64,000 nucleotides of DNA from contig NZ_RZNH01000015.1 of the NCBI RefSeq assembly GCF_013141825.1, forward strand, positions 1 to 64,000, in the 5' to 3' direction. Under the pieces are notes generated by a model. That model was given only the letters and a program-made list of their open reading frames with translations, made no database searches and was not told the origin of the DNA. The first letter of the stretch is position 1; each line of letters starts with the position of its first letter. This stretch comes from Marinifilum caeruleilacunae. GTDB taxonomy: Bacteria > Bacteroidota > Bacteroidia > Bacteroidales > Marinifilaceae. Shown here in pieces: positions 16,776-24,672 of this stretch. A program made the position numbers and the translations under genes.

Positions 16776-18131
16776 ATGTCTGAAGTTAAAAAGATCAAAA
16801 AAGGCTTAGATATTAAGCTGATAGGAAAGGCTGAAAAAGTACTTGAAAAAGCTGATCGTTCTGAGACATACGCAATTAAACCTACCGATTTTCCTGGATT
16901 AACACCAAAATTAAAAGTTAAGGTTGATACTGAAGTAAAGGCTGGAAGTCCTTTATTTTTTGATAAGTACAGCCCTGAAATTAATTTTGCTTCTCCGGTA
17001 AGTGGTAAAGTAATTGCCGTAAACAGAGGAGAACGAAGAAAGATTTTAGAAGTAGTTGTTCAAGCCGACGCAGAAATCCAATACGAAGAGTTTAAAAAAG
17101 CTGATCCGAATGGTCTTTCGCGCGAAGAGGTTAAAGAAGAGTTACTTAAAAGTGGTCTTTGGGCCTTTATTCGTCAACGTCCTTACGACGTAATCGCGAA
17201 ACCACAGGATACACCAAAAGCAATCTTTGTTTCTGCATTCGATTCAGCACCTTTGGCTGCCGATGTTGATTTCCTTGTAGAAGGGGAGGCAGAAGCATTC
17301 CAGGCGGGTATTGACGCTCTTGCAAAATTAACCGACGGAAAAGTTCATTTGAACGTGAATCCAAACATGAACCAGGCAAAAGTGTTTTCAGAAGTGAAAA
17401 ATGCGACTGTAAACAAATTTACTGGTATTCACCCTGCGGGTAATGTTGGTGTACAAATTCACCACATCGATCCTATTAATAAGGGAGAAACGGCTTGGGT
17501 TGTTCGTCCACAAGAAGTTATTTTCATTGGTCGATTGTTCCAAAAAGGTGTTTACGATGTAAGTCGTAAAGTAGCACTTTGTGGTTCTGAAGTAAAAACA
17601 CCTTGTTATTTCGAAACCATTACAGGAACTTCAGTTCGAAACATATTAAAAGGTAAACTGAAAGATGACGAAACCATTCGTGTGATTTCAGGAAACGTAC
17701 TTACTGGTTCAAAAATTCCAGAAGATGGTTTTTTAGGCATGTACGATTCACAAATTACAGTAATTCCAGAAGGAGATAAGCATGAATTCTTAGGCTGGGC
17801 ATTGCCAGGTTTAAGTAAATTCTCAATGTCTAAATCCTTTTTCTCTTGGTTAACACCAAACAAAGAGTACCGTTTGGATGCGAACCTACATGGAGAGCAC
17901 CGTGCTTACGTTGTTTCCGGAGAGTATGAGAAAGTTCTTCCTATGGATGTATTGCCTGTTCACCTGATTAAATCAATTTTGGTTGAAGATATCGATCAAA
18001 TGGAACAATTAGGGATTTACGAAGTTGCACCAGAAGATTTCGCACTATGCGAGTTTGTGTGTACTTCTAAAATTGATGTTCAGGATATCGTACGTCAGGG
18101 AATTGATCTGATGATTAAAGAAATGAGCTAA
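16776..18131 (+). CDS. nqrA: Na+-translocating NADH:quinone oxidoreductase subunit A
   Basis: The 451-aa cytoplasmic-side subunit begins with the typical KIKKGLDIKLIGKAE and contains GVQIHHIDPINKGETAW and PCYFETITGTSVRN. NqrA contacts NqrB and lies near the quinone site but binds no cofactor of its own. It opens an uninterrupted six-gene operon, nqrA-F, with gaps of 7-54 bases. The complex couples electron flow from NADH to quinone with outward Na+ pumping. The length is usual for Bacteroidota NqrA. Confidence 0.96.
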   Translation: MSEVKKIKKGLDIKLIGKAEKVLEKADRSETYAIKPTDFPGLTPKLKVKVDTEVKAGSPLFFDKYSPEINFASPVSGKVIAVNRGERRKILEVVVQADAEIQYEEFKKADPNGLSREEVKEELLKSGLWAFIRQRPYDVIAKPQDTPKAIFVSAFDSAPLAADVDFLVEGEAEAFQAGIDALAKLTDGKVHLNVNPNMNQAKVFSEVKNATVNKFTGIHPAGNVGVQIHHIDPINKGETAWVVRPQEVIFIGRLFQKGVYDVSRKVALCGSEVKTPCYFETITGTSVRNILKGKLKDDETIRVISGNVLTGSKIPEDGFLGMYDSQITVIPEGDKHEFLGWALPGLSKFSMSKSFFSWLTPNKEYRLDANLHGEHRAYVVSGEYEKVLPMDVLPVHLIKSILVEDIDQMEQLGIYEVAPEDFALCEFVCTSKIDVQDIVRQGIDLMIKEMS

Positions 18132-18152
18132 AAAAACGGATAATAATATACA

Positions 18153-19337
18153 ATGAAAGCACTTAGAAAATTTCTTGATAAAAAGAAACCTTTATTTGAA
18201 AAAGGGGGCAAGTTTGCAAAGTTGCAGTCTACTTTCGACGCTTTTGAAACTTTCTTGTTTGTTCCTGATCATACCTCCAAAACGGGTACACACATCAAGG
18301 ATGCTATCGATTTGAAGCGTACGATGTCTGTGGTTGTTATGGCCCTTATTCCATCCTTGTTGTTTGGTATGTACAATATAGGATATCAGCATTTTCTATC
18401 GGTAGGCGAAACAGCGGACTTGATGGATATGTTTGTTTATGGTTTAATTAAAGTATTACCAATTGTTGTTGTTTCATACGTAGTTGGTTTGGGAATCGAA
18501 TTTGCCTTTGCGCAAATGAGAGGACATGCTGTAAACGAGGGTTTCCTTGTTTCAGGTATGTTAATTCCTTTGGTGATGCCAGTTGAAGCTCCACTTTGGA
18601 TGGTAGCAGTTTCTACCGCATTTGCAGTAGTTATTGGTAAAGAAGTATTCGGTGGTACCGGAATGAACATTTGGAACCCTGCTTTGGTTGCTCGTGCATT
18701 CTTCTTCTTTGCTTACCCATCTAAAATGTCGGGTGATGCCGTTTGGATTGCAGAAAAAGCAGATAGCTTTTCAGGAGCAACTCCACTAGCTCACGCTGCA
18801 TCTTTAGCAGAGTATAAAGGAGGTTCGGAAGCAGCAACTTCGATTATCGAACAGCATTTGAGTAATTCATGGGATATGTTTGTTGGATTGATCCCGGGAT
18901 CAATTGGGGAAACATCAACTCTTGCAATTTTAATCGGAGCCGTTGTCCTTATTGCAACAGGAATTGGTAGCTGGAGAATTATGCTGTCTGTGTTTGCCGG
19001 AGGACTTGTAATGGGAACCATCTTCAATTTAATTGGAGTGAATGCTTATATGACTGATATTCCTGCATATCAACACTTACTATTAGGTGGATTTGCATTT
19101 GGTGCTGTATTTATGGCAACCGATCCGGTATCAGCTACTCAAACAACACGTGGTAAATACATTTACGGTTTCTTAATCGGATTACTTGCAGTATTAATTC
19201 GCGTTGTGAATGCAGGTTTCCCTGAAGCGATGATGTTGGCAATTCTTTTCATGAATACATTCGCACCGTTGATCGACCACTATGTTGTTCAAGGAAATGT
19301 GAAGAGAAGATTGAAACGAGTTAAGGTGAAAGCTTAA
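18153..19337 (+). CDS. nqrB: Na+-NQR subunit B (covalent FMN and riboflavin carrier)
   Basis: The 394-aa polytopic membrane subunit has about ten helices. FSGATPLAHAA carries the threonine to which ApbE attaches FMN by a phosphoester bond (the SGATP motif). The glycine-rich NIWNPALVARAFFFF and FMATDPVSATQTTRGK segments are family signatures; the latter is shared with RnfD. NqrB forms the central part of the Na+ channel and the quinone site. The gene follows nqrA by 21 bases. Confidence 0.96.
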   Translation: MKALRKFLDKKKPLFEKGGKFAKLQSTFDAFETFLFVPDHTSKTGTHIKDAIDLKRTMSVVVMALIPSLLFGMYNIGYQHFLSVGETADLMDMFVYGLIKVLPIVVVSYVVGLGIEFAFAQMRGHAVNEGFLVSGMLIPLVMPVEAPLWMVAVSTAFAVVIGKEVFGGTGMNIWNPALVARAFFFFAYPSKMSGDAVWIAEKADSFSGATPLAHAASLAEYKGGSEAATSIIEQHLSNSWDMFVGLIPGSIGETSTLAILIGAVVLIATGIGSWRIMLSVFAGGLVMGTIFNLIGVNAYMTDIPAYQHLLLGGFAFGAVFMATDPVSATQTTRGKYIYGFLIGLLAVLIRVVNAGFPEAMMLAILFMNTFAPLIDHYVVQGNVKRRLKRVKVKA

Positions 19338-19357
19338 TTAAATAATCAAACTAAGAC

Positions 19358-20062
19358 ATGAATACGAATAGTAATACATATACTTTCCTTTATGCTTCTG
19401 TAATGGTGCTAATTGTAGCTGCAGTTCTTTCATTTACTGCTTTACAATTAAAACCTCGTCAGAACAAGAACAGGGAAATTGAGAAAAAGCAAGACATCCT
19501 AAATGCTGTGGGTGTTTCTTCTACTCCTGCCGATGCTGAAAAGTTGTATGATCAGTATATCGTGAAAGCTTTTACTGTTAGCTCGGAAGGAACTGTTAAA
19601 TCGGAAGATAAAGATGCAACCTTTAAGGTTGATTTGAAAAGAGAGGCTAAAAAAGATCTTGAAGAAAGAGATTTGCCTGTTTTTGTTTTCAACAAAGAAG
19701 GTGTTGGCGAGAAAATGATTTTGCCGGTAAGAGGTAAAGGAATGTGGGGACCACTTTGGGGATACATCGCAATGGAAAAAGATGGGAATACCATTTTTGG
19801 GGCAACTTTTGCTCATCAAGGCGAAACACCTGGTTTGGGGGCCGAAATTTCTACTCCTGCTTTTCAGGATCAATTCATCGGAAAGCAAATTTTCAATGAA
19901 GCTGGAAAATTTACCTCTATTATCATGGTAAAAGGTACAGCTAGTGGAAATCTTCACCAGTTCGATGCAGTATCGGGTGGTACTGTTACGTCTAAAGGTT
20001 TTGAAGCAATGCTTCTTGATAACCTTAGCAGTTATGAAAAGTTTTTAAAATCTTCAAAATAA
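19358..20062 (+). CDS. nqrC: Na+-NQR subunit C (covalent FMN carrier)
   Basis: The 234-aa subunit has one N-terminal membrane helix (about 8-28) and a periplasmic FMN-binding domain. GETPGLGAEI and the FMN-accepting threonine in DAVSGGTVTSKG are visible; the SGxTxTS motif is the ApbE target. It shuttles electrons from the membrane Fe centre to NqrB-FMN in current models. The gene follows nqrB by 20 bases and precedes nqrD by 7 bases. Confidence 0.96.
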   Translation: MNTNSNTYTFLYASVMVLIVAAVLSFTALQLKPRQNKNREIEKKQDILNAVGVSSTPADAEKLYDQYIVKAFTVSSEGTVKSEDKDATFKVDLKREAKKDLEERDLPVFVFNKEGVGEKMILPVRGKGMWGPLWGYIAMEKDGNTIFGATFAHQGETPGLGAEISTPAFQDQFIGKQIFNEAGKFTSIIMVKGTASGNLHQFDAVSGGTVTSKGFEAMLLDNLSSYEKFLKSSK

Positions 20063-20069
20063 GCACGAG

Positions 20070-20714
20070 ATGAGCGATAAAGAACCATTATTCTCAGCTA
20101 AGAATCGAAAATTGCTTACCAATCCTTTGGGAAGCGATAACCCGATTACCGTTCAGGTATTGGGGATCTGTTCGGCCTTGGCAGTAACTGCTAAGTTGGA
20201 ACCTGCAGTGGTTTTAACAATTTCGGTTACAGCAGTATTGGCCCTTGCTAATGTAATTATATCATTATTAAGACATACAATTCCTTCAAGAATTCGAATC
20301 ATTGTACAGTTGGTTGTAATTGCCGCATTGGTAATTCTTGTAGACCAGGTATTGAAAGCATTTGCTTACGATGTAAGTAAACAGCTATCGGTATTTGTAG
20401 GTTTGATTATTACAAACTGTATTATCATGGGACGTTTAGAGGCTTTTGCACTTGGTAACAGACCTTGGCCAGCATTCCTTGATGGTATTGGTAATGCAGC
20501 CGGATACGGTATCATCCTTGTAATTGTAGCTTTCTTCCGTGAATTGTTAGGATCGGGAACACTTTATGGTTTCCAGGTAATTCCTCAGGCAGTTTACGAT
20601 ATGGGTTACGAGAACAACGGATTAATGATTCTACCTCCAATGGCTTTGGTTGTAGTAGGAATCATTATTTGGGTACAAAGATCTAAGGATAAATCCTTAA
20701 TTGAGTCGAACTAA
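20070..20714 (+). CDS. nqrD: Na+-NQR subunit D
   Basis: The 214-aa membrane protein has six helices in the inverted-repeat fold shared by NqrD/NqrE and RnfA/RnfE. Two cysteines lie in half-membrane helices: one in LGICSALAV and one in [15 protein letters not shown]. With the equivalent pair in NqrE they hold the intramembrane iron centre. The extra N-terminal stretch ([17 protein letters not shown]) is normal. That iron site is the one thought to require the maturation factor NqrM, for which a candidate is encoded at 23920-24087. Confidence 0.96.
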   Translation: MSDKEPLFSAKNRKLLTNPLGSDNPITVQVLGICSALAVTAKLEPAVVLTISVTAVLALANVIISLLRHTIPSRIRIIVQLVVIAALVILVDQVLKAFAYDVSKQLSVFVGLIITNCIIMGRLEAFALGNRPWPAFLDGIGNAAGYGIILVIVAFFRELLGSGTLYGFQVIPQAVYDMGYENNGLMILPPMALVVVGIIIWVQRSKDKSLIESN

Positions 20715-20733
20715 TCAAAAGAAAAATCGAAAC

Positions 20734-21351
20734 ATGGAAAATCTGATTAATATATTTGTCAAGTCGATCTTTATCGACAACATGGTATTCGCATATTTCT
20801 TTGGAATGTGTTCGTACCTTGCGGTTTCGAAAACCGTTAAAACTTCTATGGGTCTTGGTTTGGCAGTAATCTTCGTATTGGGAATTACAGTTCCTGCGAA
20901 CTACATGCTAAACAAATACATATTGGCAGAAGGAGCACTAGTTTGGCTAGATCCTTCGATGGCAGATGTTGATTTAAGCTTCTTAAGCTTTATCATGTTT
21001 ATTGCCGTAATTGCTTCTATGGTACAATTGGTGGAAATGATTGTTGAAAAATTTGCACCAACACTATATTCATCACTAGGTATTTTCTTACCATTGATTG
21101 CTGTAAACTGTGCAATTTTAGGTGGATCGTTATTTATGCAGGAAAGAGGTTACACTTCTTTAGCAGAAGCTACCTCGTTCGGTTTAGGATCCGGTATTGG
21201 ATGGTTACTTGCCATTGTAGGTATTGCAGCAATTCGTGAGAAAATCCGCTACTCAAATGTACCTGCTCCATTAAGAGGATTAGGGATTACATTTATTGTA
21301 ACAGGATTAATGGGAATTGCTTTTATGAGCTTCATGGGTATCAAACTCTAA
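20734..21351 (+). CDS. nqrE: Na+-NQR subunit E
   Basis: The 205-aa protein with six helices is the partner of NqrD. The iron-ligand cysteines appear in [11 protein letters not shown] and [14 protein letters not shown] start it at ATG 20734 ([15 protein letters not shown]), which matches family N-termini. An upstream in-frame TTG at 20701 would add 11 residues and overlap nqrD, and is unlikely. The gene is 19 bases behind nqrD and 54 bases before nqrF. Confidence 0.96.
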   Translation: MENLINIFVKSIFIDNMVFAYFFGMCSYLAVSKTVKTSMGLGLAVIFVLGITVPANYMLNKYILAEGALVWLDPSMADVDLSFLSFIMFIAVIASMVQLVEMIVEKFAPTLYSSLGIFLPLIAVNCAILGGSLFMQERGYTSLAEATSFGLGSGIGWLLAIVGIAAIREKIRYSNVPAPLRGLGITFIVTGLMGIAFMSFMGIKL

Positions 21352-21405
21352 GCTGATAACAGAATAAAGTAAATTGAATTTTCTAAAAAATTAATCGGAA
21401 TAGAG

Positions 21406-22665
21406 ATGATATTATTAACAACACAGGGAACAGTGATTGCCACAAGTATTGTGATTTTCTTACTTGTGATACTGGTACTGGTTTCTATCCTATTGTACGC
21501 AAAGAAGAAACTTACTCCTTCAGGAGAGGTTACAATTGATATTAATGAGGGAGACCTAAAATTGGTTGTTGAACCAGGGAATACTCTTTTGGGTACCTTA
21601 GGAGATGAAAAAATCTTCTTGCCATCGGCTTGTGGTGGAGGTGGTACTTGTGCAATGTGTAAGTGTCAGGTACACGATGGAGCTGGATCAATTTTACCAA
21701 CCGAAACAGGATATTTTACTCGTAAAGAAGCTCAAAACGATTGGCGTTTGGCTTGCCAGGTAAAAGTAAAAGAGGATATGACAATGTCAATTCCTCAGGA
21801 AATTATGGGAATTAAGAAATGGGAGTGTGAAGTGGTTTCGAACCACAACGTTGCAACTTTCATTAAAGAATTCGTTGTAAAACTTCCTGATGGAGAAATT
21901 CTTGACTTTAAATCAGGTGGATACATTCAGATTGATGTACCTAAGATTAATGTTGATTTCAAGGATATGGACATTGAAGAAGAGTACAGAGGTGATTGGG
22001 ATCAATTTAAGATGTTCGATCTTACCATGAAAAACCCAGAGCCAACTTATCGTGCTTACTCAATGGCTAACCACCCTGCAGAGGGTAACATCGTGATGTT
22101 GAACATCCGTATTGCTACGCCACCATGGGATAGAGTAAACAACAGCTGGATGAATGTAAATCCAGGTATCTGTTCTTCTTTCATCTTCTCGCGTAAGCCA
22201 GGTGATAAGGTTACTGTATCGGGGCCTTATGGTGAGTTCTTCATCAAAGAAACAAACAACGAAATGATGTTTATTGGTGGTGGTGCCGGTATGGCTCCAA
22301 TGCGTTCACACATCTTCCACTTGTTCCACACAGTGAAAACAGGTCGTAAGGCTACTTTCTGGTATGGAGCTCGTTCGTTAAAAGAGGTGTTCTACGCAGA
22401 TCAGTTCGACGCTATCGCTGCTGATTTCCCGAACTTCGAATGGCACTTGGCACTTTCTGAGCCACTTCCAGAAGATAAGTGGGAAGGACCAACAGGATTT
22501 ATTCACCAGGTAATTTACGATAACTACCTAAGCAAACACGAAGAGCCGGAAGATATCGAATACTACTTGTGTGGACCTCCAATGATGAACTCAGCTGTTA
22601 CAAACATGCTGTATGAATTAGGAGTACCAGACGAAATGGTTGAATTTGACGATTTCGGATCGTAA
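21406..22665 (+). CDS. nqrF: Na+-NQR subunit F (NADH dehydrogenase, FAD and 2Fe-2S)
   Basis: The 419-aa protein has one N-terminal membrane helix (about 9-28) and a plant-type ferredoxin domain with 2Fe-2S ligands in SACGGGGTCAMCKCQV and LACQVKV. An FAD-binding domain with YRAYSMANHP follows, then an NADH-binding domain with MFIGGGAGMAPMRSH and YYLCGPPMM. It takes hydride from NADH and passes electrons to the membrane subunits. The acidic EFDDFGS ending is typical. A terminator follows directly. Confidence 0.97.
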   Translation: MILLTTQGTVIATSIVIFLLVILVLVSILLYAKKKLTPSGEVTIDINEGDLKLVVEPGNTLLGTLGDEKIFLPSACGGGGTCAMCKCQVHDGAGSILPTETGYFTRKEAQNDWRLACQVKVKEDMTMSIPQEIMGIKKWECEVVSNHNVATFIKEFVVKLPDGEILDFKSGGYIQIDVPKINVDFKDMDIEEEYRGDWDQFKMFDLTMKNPEPTYRAYSMANHPAEGNIVMLNIRIATPPWDRVNNSWMNVNPGICSSFIFSRKPGDKVTVSGPYGEFFIKETNNEMMFIGGGAGMAPMRSHIFHLFHTVKTGRKATFWYGARSLKEVFYADQFDAIAADFPNFEWHLALSEPLPEDKWEGPTGFIHQVIYDNYLSKHEEPEDIEYYLCGPPMMNSAVTNMLYELGVPDEMVEFDDFGS

Positions 22666-22671
22666 CAATAT

Positions 22672-22708
22672 AAAACAAGCCTCGATTTTTCGGGGCTTGT
22701 TTGTTTTA
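22672..22708 (+). terminator. Terminator after nqrF
   Basis: ACAAGCC pairs with GGCTTGT around a CG-closed loop and is followed by TTGTTTT. It separates nqrA-F from apbE, although read-through to apbE is possible. Confidence 0.75.
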
Positions 22709-22791
22709 TAGAGTCTGTGTAATTTCGTGAATCAGTAATATTAACAATGAGGATGAAATACTTGCCTCCTCTTAATTCGTAATTGTATATC

Positions 22792-23796
22792 ATGTATAAG
22801 TATAAATATATCTTTTTGCTCCTAATTGGCTTCGCCCTTGTATCCTGTAAAAAGGAAGCAACATATCATTTCAAGGAAGGGAAGGTTTTTGGAACTTTCT
22901 ATCATTTTGTATATGAATATCCTGAAGGTGAAGACTTGCAGGTTGAAATTATGCAAAAGCTGAAAGAATTTGATTTCTCTTTATCAACCTACAATCCTGA
23001 ATCGGTGATTTCGAAGGTGAATGATAATGATTCATCGGTTGTATTGGATGATTATTTTATCACCTGTTTTAAGACCAGTGAACAAATAGCACAAATTACC
23101 GATGGAGCGTTCGATTGGACAGTAGCACCACTTGCAAATGCATGGGGATTTGGATTTAAAAACAAGCTCGAACCAGAGGATATCCCGGTAGATAGTCTAC
23201 TAATGGTAGTTGGATATCAGAAAGTGAAATTACAGGGCGGAAAAGTGATAAAAGAGGATCCGAGAATCATGTTTGATGCCAGTGCCATTGCAAAAGGTTA
23301 TGGAGTGGATATTGTAGCTGATTACCTGGAGTCGAAGGGAATTGTCAATTATATGGTTGAAATTGGCGGAGAAATCAGGGCAAAAGGCAATAGCAATAAG
23401 AATCGTCCGTGGAGAGTTGGAATCGATCAGCCAATAGATGATCCTTCAAGTTTGTCGCGACAAATTCAGGACGTAATGGAATTGGAAAATGGCGCATTGG
23501 CTACCTCTGGCAATTACCGTCAGTTCTATATTAAGGATGGTAAAAAATATGCACATACCATCGATCCCCGATTGGGATATCCCGTGCAACACAGCCTACT
23601 TTCGGCTTCGGTAGTAGCTCCAACTTGTATGAAAGCCGATGCATATGCAACCGCCTTTATGGTTTTAGGACTTGAAAAAAGTATCGAAATTGTGAAAAAT
23701 GATCCGGAATTGGAAGCCTATTTCATCTACACCGATGAGGAAGGTGCTCTGGCAACATATATCAGTGAAAAATTGAATGCCAAAATCCTGAAGTAG
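22792..23796 (+). CDS. apbE: FAD:protein FMN transferase (flavinyl transferase, lipoprotein)
   Basis: The 334-aa enzyme attaches FMN to the threonines of NqrB and NqrC using FAD and Mg2+. It has a lipoprotein signal ending FALVSC and the family blocks STYNPESVISKVN, FDASAIAKGYGVD, GGEIRAKG and KKYAHTIDPRLGYP, followed by the metal-binding CMKADAYATAFMVLG. The start is set at ATG 22792, which gives the signal peptide MYKYKYIFLLLIG. A TTG three codons earlier is less likely. Its position directly after nqrF fits its role in maturing the complex. Confidence 0.95.
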   Translation: MYKYKYIFLLLIGFALVSCKKEATYHFKEGKVFGTFYHFVYEYPEGEDLQVEIMQKLKEFDFSLSTYNPESVISKVNDNDSSVVLDDYFITCFKTSEQIAQITDGAFDWTVAPLANAWGFGFKNKLEPEDIPVDSLLMVVGYQKVKLQGGKVIKEDPRIMFDASAIAKGYGVDIVADYLESKGIVNYMVEIGGEIRAKGNSNKNRPWRVGIDQPIDDPSSLSRQIQDVMELENGALATSGNYRQFYIKDGKKYAHTIDPRLGYPVQHSLLSASVVAPTCMKADAYATAFMVLGLEKSIEIVKNDPELEAYFIYTDEEGALATYISEKLNAKILK

Positions 23797-23833
23797 GAAG
23801 AAATAGATACTTTGATGTAAAGTGCTTAAATAA

Positions 23834-23916
23834 GTTATCGGTTTTTCGATTTAAAAAAGTTTGAATGGTAGTTGTTATGAAATAATACAAACCGAGTAAA
23901 ACGGAAAACCGATAAC
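23834..23916. repeat. Inverted repeat between apbE and the small Cys-rich gene
   Basis: GTTATCGGTTTTTCG (23834-23848) is matched in reverse by CGGAAAACCGATAAC (23902-23916), 14 of 15 positions paired, with 53 bases between. It lies between two convergent genes. It could act as a weak transcription end, an mRNA 3' stabiliser or a remnant of a small repeat element. Confidence 0.6.
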
Positions 23917-23919
23917 CAA

Positions 23920-24087
23920 TTATTTAGTGTCGCACGACTCTACTTCATCTTCATTACATGCACAGATATTGCATCCTCCACCTGTAAAGCTGGCATTTTT
24001 ATCAACGAAAAGTTTGATGGCAAAGCCAAGAAATGCCAGAATAAGTAAAAAAACTGCAAGTAGTAATATTTTAAAAAATACTGCCAT
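23920..24087 (-). CDS. 55-aa membrane protein with four-Cys tail, NqrM-like candidate
   Basis: An ATG at 24087, preceded by a good AAGGAG site, opens a 55-codon frame. The product has one membrane helix (about 5-27, KILLLAVFLLILAFLGFAIK) and a short tail with four cysteines at 39, 42, 44 and 52 (GGGCNICACNEDEVESCDTK). The NqrM (former DUF539) maturation factor of Na+-NQR has the same plan: one helix, then a GxC...CxC...C tail, encoded behind apbE in gammaproteobacteria. Here the gene lies directly behind apbE but on the other strand. I infer it helps insert the NqrD/NqrE iron; sequence identity to NqrM is not established. Confidence 0.6.
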   Translation of the reverse strand: MAVFFKILLLAVFLLILAFLGFAIKLFVDKNASFTGGGCNICACNEDEVESCDTK

Positions 24088-24194
24088 AACGATCTCCTTT
24101 TTACTCTAAATACGCATAAGTTAAAGGTGATGTTCTACCCGGCAGCTGTTTTTAGACTTTTTTAACTTTTGTAAAATCAACGATTCAAATGATT

Positions 24195-24440
24195 TTACAA
24201 ACTTTCCAATTCTTTATCGAGAAGAGTCAATTTTTTATGAAGCTTGGCATTTTTGGCTTTTTCCTGCTCCATTTTGTGTTGAGAAGTAGCGCAACTAATC
24301 CCTCTTTTCTTCAACTCTTCATTTCTACCTATATGCAACTCAGGGAATCTACCATTCTTCTTTATCAGGATAGAAATGGCAAATCCAACAAAACCAATTG
24401 CCAGAATAACAGCAGTTATAAGGATAACTTTTACAATCAT
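24195..24440 (-). CDS. 81-aa single-helix membrane protein, possible partner of the NqrM-like protein
   Basis: The 81-aa product has an N-terminal helix (about 3-26, ending GFAISILIKKNG), then a polar region with FPELHIGRNEELKKRGISC and a charged, coiled-coil-like tail (55-80). Its helix-plus-loop (LGFAIKLFVDKN against VGFAISILIKKN) resembles the 55-aa protein next to it, which suggests a common origin, but it has only one cysteine. I recall similar short membrane proteins in other Bacteroidota, with no known role. A well-spaced promoter lies just upstream, and the 55-aa gene follows 107 bases later on the same strand. Confidence 0.6.
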   Translation of the reverse strand: MIVKVILITAVILAIGFVGFAISILIKKNGRFPELHIGRNEELKKRGISCATSQHKMEQEKAKNAKLHKKLTLLDKELESL

Positions 24441-24466
24441 TTGGATAATTCTTAATAAATTAATGG

Positions 24467-24498
24467 CAAATATATCATTTCAGGATTGTACAGCCAAA
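24467..24498 (-). promoter_or_regulatory. Promoter of the 81-aa membrane protein gene
   Basis: On the minus strand TTTG (24498-24495) and TATATTTG (24474-24467) are separated by 20 bases, which is a full match to the Bacteroidota -33/-7 promoter with the expected spacing. The -7 box ends 26 bases before the start codon. Confidence 0.6.
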
Positions 24499-24561
24499 TT
24501 AAACAAGAATAAAAGGTCTGAAATACTTGGAGTAATCTTTCTTATTTAGAATAATTCTTTC

Positions 24562-24569
24562 TAAATTTG
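24562..24569 (+). promoter_or_regulatory. Putative -7 box for the E1 fusion gene
   Basis: TAAATTTG fits TAnnTTTG, with a TTTC element about 20 bases upstream. The predicted leader is about 95 nt. Confidence 0.45.
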
Positions 24570-24672
24570 ATCTTAGAAAAATCAAAAAAATTCTGTTAAA
24601 TAAACACACTAACACACTCGTGGATTCTGGAATAAGGGGGAAATTATTTCGAATTCAGAAAATTGAAATAAT

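Noticed and set aside
20701..20733. TTG start giving nqrE an 11-residue N-terminal extension
   Set aside because: It overlaps nqrD and the extension is unlike any NqrE N-terminus; ATG 20734 matches the family.
24189..24455. An 88-aa plus-strand ORF opposite the 81-aa membrane protein
   Set aside because: The minus-strand frame has a membrane helix, a conserved-looking motif and a well-spaced promoter; the plus-strand frame has none.
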